Below are positions 63,454-64,000 of a stretch of 64,000 nt of DNA, piece by piece. Position 1 is the stretch's first letter. Each line of letters begins with the position of its first letter. The notes below the pieces were generated by a model. The model saw nothing but the letters and a program-made list of their open reading frames with translations, ran no database searches and was not told the origin of the DNA. Source of the DNA: an uncultured Bacilli bacterium (GTDB lineage: Bacteria > Bacillota_I > Bacilli_A > RF39 > UBA660); contig CAKPLN010000001.1 in NCBI GenBank assembly GCA_934167665.1, positions 310,001-374,000 of the forward strand, read 5' to 3'. A program made the position numbers and the translations under genes.

Positions 63454-64000
63454 CTATTTTAAAGCTTCAATCGCCTCTATTGCCTCTTCTATATTAGAGA
63501 CTTCTACAAGTTTTATTTTTAAATTCTTCTCTTTCTTTACCTTTACACATTCCTCATAGTTATCACCACTTGGTACTAAAAACACATCCGCACCACCTGC
63601 TGCGGCTCCAATTAATTTATACCTAACTCCCCCTATTTGTCCAATACTACCATCACTTTCAATAGTACCAGTTCCAGCAATTTTTAATGAATTAGTTAAG
63701 TCTTTTTCAACTAATTTATCATAAATAGCAAGTGTTGTAATTAAACCAGCTGATGGGCCAGACTCATCAGACTCAAATTGTAGTTTTACTTCCGGATTAG
63801 TTTTATACTCATTAACAGTTTGTAGATAAATTCCTAAAATAATTCTATCATCATAATTATATAATTTAGTATCAAATTCAACAGTTTTATTATCTCTAAG
63901 TACTTTAATATTAACACTATCCAAACCCTTTAATGTTTGAATATATTGTTGATATTCAGCTAATGTAGAAAAACTATTACCATTAATCTCTAATAACAAA
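63454..64000 (-). CDS. PDZ-Lon (S16) membrane protease, YlbL-like, partial
   Basis: Only the C-terminal 181 or so residues are inside the window; the frame continues past the right edge. The first 55 residues look like the end of a PDZ domain (LEINGNSFSTLAEYQQYI). The Lon-type protease domain follows with the catalytic Ser in SDESGPSAGLITTLAIY and Lys in GGVRYKLIGAAAGGAD. Full-length homologues (YlbL) have an N-terminal membrane helix and act outside the cytoplasm. The nucleotidase gene lies directly downstream. Confidence 0.9.
   Translation of the reverse strand, partial: LLLEINGNSFSTLAEYQQYIQTLKGLDSVNIKVLRDNKTVEFDTKLYNYDDRIILGIYLQTVNEYKTNPEVKLQFESDESGPSAGLITTLAIYDKLVEKDLTNSLKIAGTGTIESDGSIGQIGGVRYKLIGAAAGGADVFLVPSGDNYEECVKVKKEKNLKIKLVEVSNIEEAIEAIEALK

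Noticed and set aside
1..64000. Use of UGA as a tryptophan codon (code 4)
   Set aside because: Several pseudogenes contain TGA in frame, but they also contain TAA, TAG and frameshifts, and long intact genes encode Trp with TGG and terminate at TGA, so TGA is a stop here.

Overview
The window comes from a very AT-rich, low-GC Bacillota genome. Three features point to a spore-forming member of the Bacilli with a fairly small genome, such as the Erysipelotrichia or RF39-like gut lineages: the sporulation genes gpr, spoIIP and a sirA homologue; two B. subtilis-like gene orders (gpr-spoIIP-small membrane protein beside rpsT, and tkt-sirA-yneF); and AGGAGG-type ribosome binding sites. UGA is used as a stop codon. 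The exact taxon is an inference. Most genes lie on the minus strand.

Region by region. Positions 1-5472 look like the end of an integrated defence island: a leftward operon encodes a PAPS-reductase-like iron-sulfur protein (BrxP-like), a DUF4007 protein and a BrxC-like P-loop ATPase that runs off the left edge. Beside it are a complete tRNA-Arg(CCT), three 10-bp tandem repeats and the 5' half of a second, different tRNA-Arg(CCT), which suggests insertion at an anticodon loop. Positions 5492-20951 are core genome: an RNase J2-like protein, RNase III, yidD, a metal-binding lipoprotein, three lineage-specific proteins, the spoIIP-gpr group, rpsT, a transglutaminase-like protein, miaA, mutL and uvrC. 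Positions 21074-24065 hold decayed fragments and a very large pilin-like protein. Positions 24185-32636 hold yneF, sirA, tkt, a Ca/Na antiporter, a cysteine hydrolase, tRNA-Thr(CGT), a GDPD phosphodiesterase and unknown genes. Positions 32779-36984 are a copper operon in which copA and copZ are intact but both flanking genes are broken.

Positions 37108-48889 hold small membrane proteins, XRE regulators, an ABC-2 transporter, a Panacea-domain protein, a metallopeptidase, a Nudix hydrolase and a possible structured RNA. Positions 48933-52442 are a second accessory patch: a broken AAA ATPase, an intact pair of a HAD phosphatase and a 2H phosphoesterase-like protein (possible RNA end-healing), a broken HD hydrolase and a dUTPase-like protein. 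A decayed copy of the HAD gene lies at 43950-44244. Positions 52540-64000 hold two tRNAs (one tRNA-Arg with C at position 33), DUF1003 and lipoprotein genes, an acyl-lipid cluster (two PlsC acyltransferases flanking an AMP-forming acyl ligase, plus an alpha/beta hydrolase), murI, a CinA C-terminal protein, a two-component system, a nucleotidase and the 3' part of a PDZ-Lon protease.

A recurring theme is gene decay. At least seven protein pseudogenes carry stops or frameshifts between 21 and 60.6 kb, while neighbouring core genes are intact. The most interesting items are the sulfur-linked defence operon with its tRNA junction, the HAD/2H pair with its decayed paralogue, the RNase J protein lacking catalytic residues, and the helical-repeat proteins at 9.9-12.0 kb.
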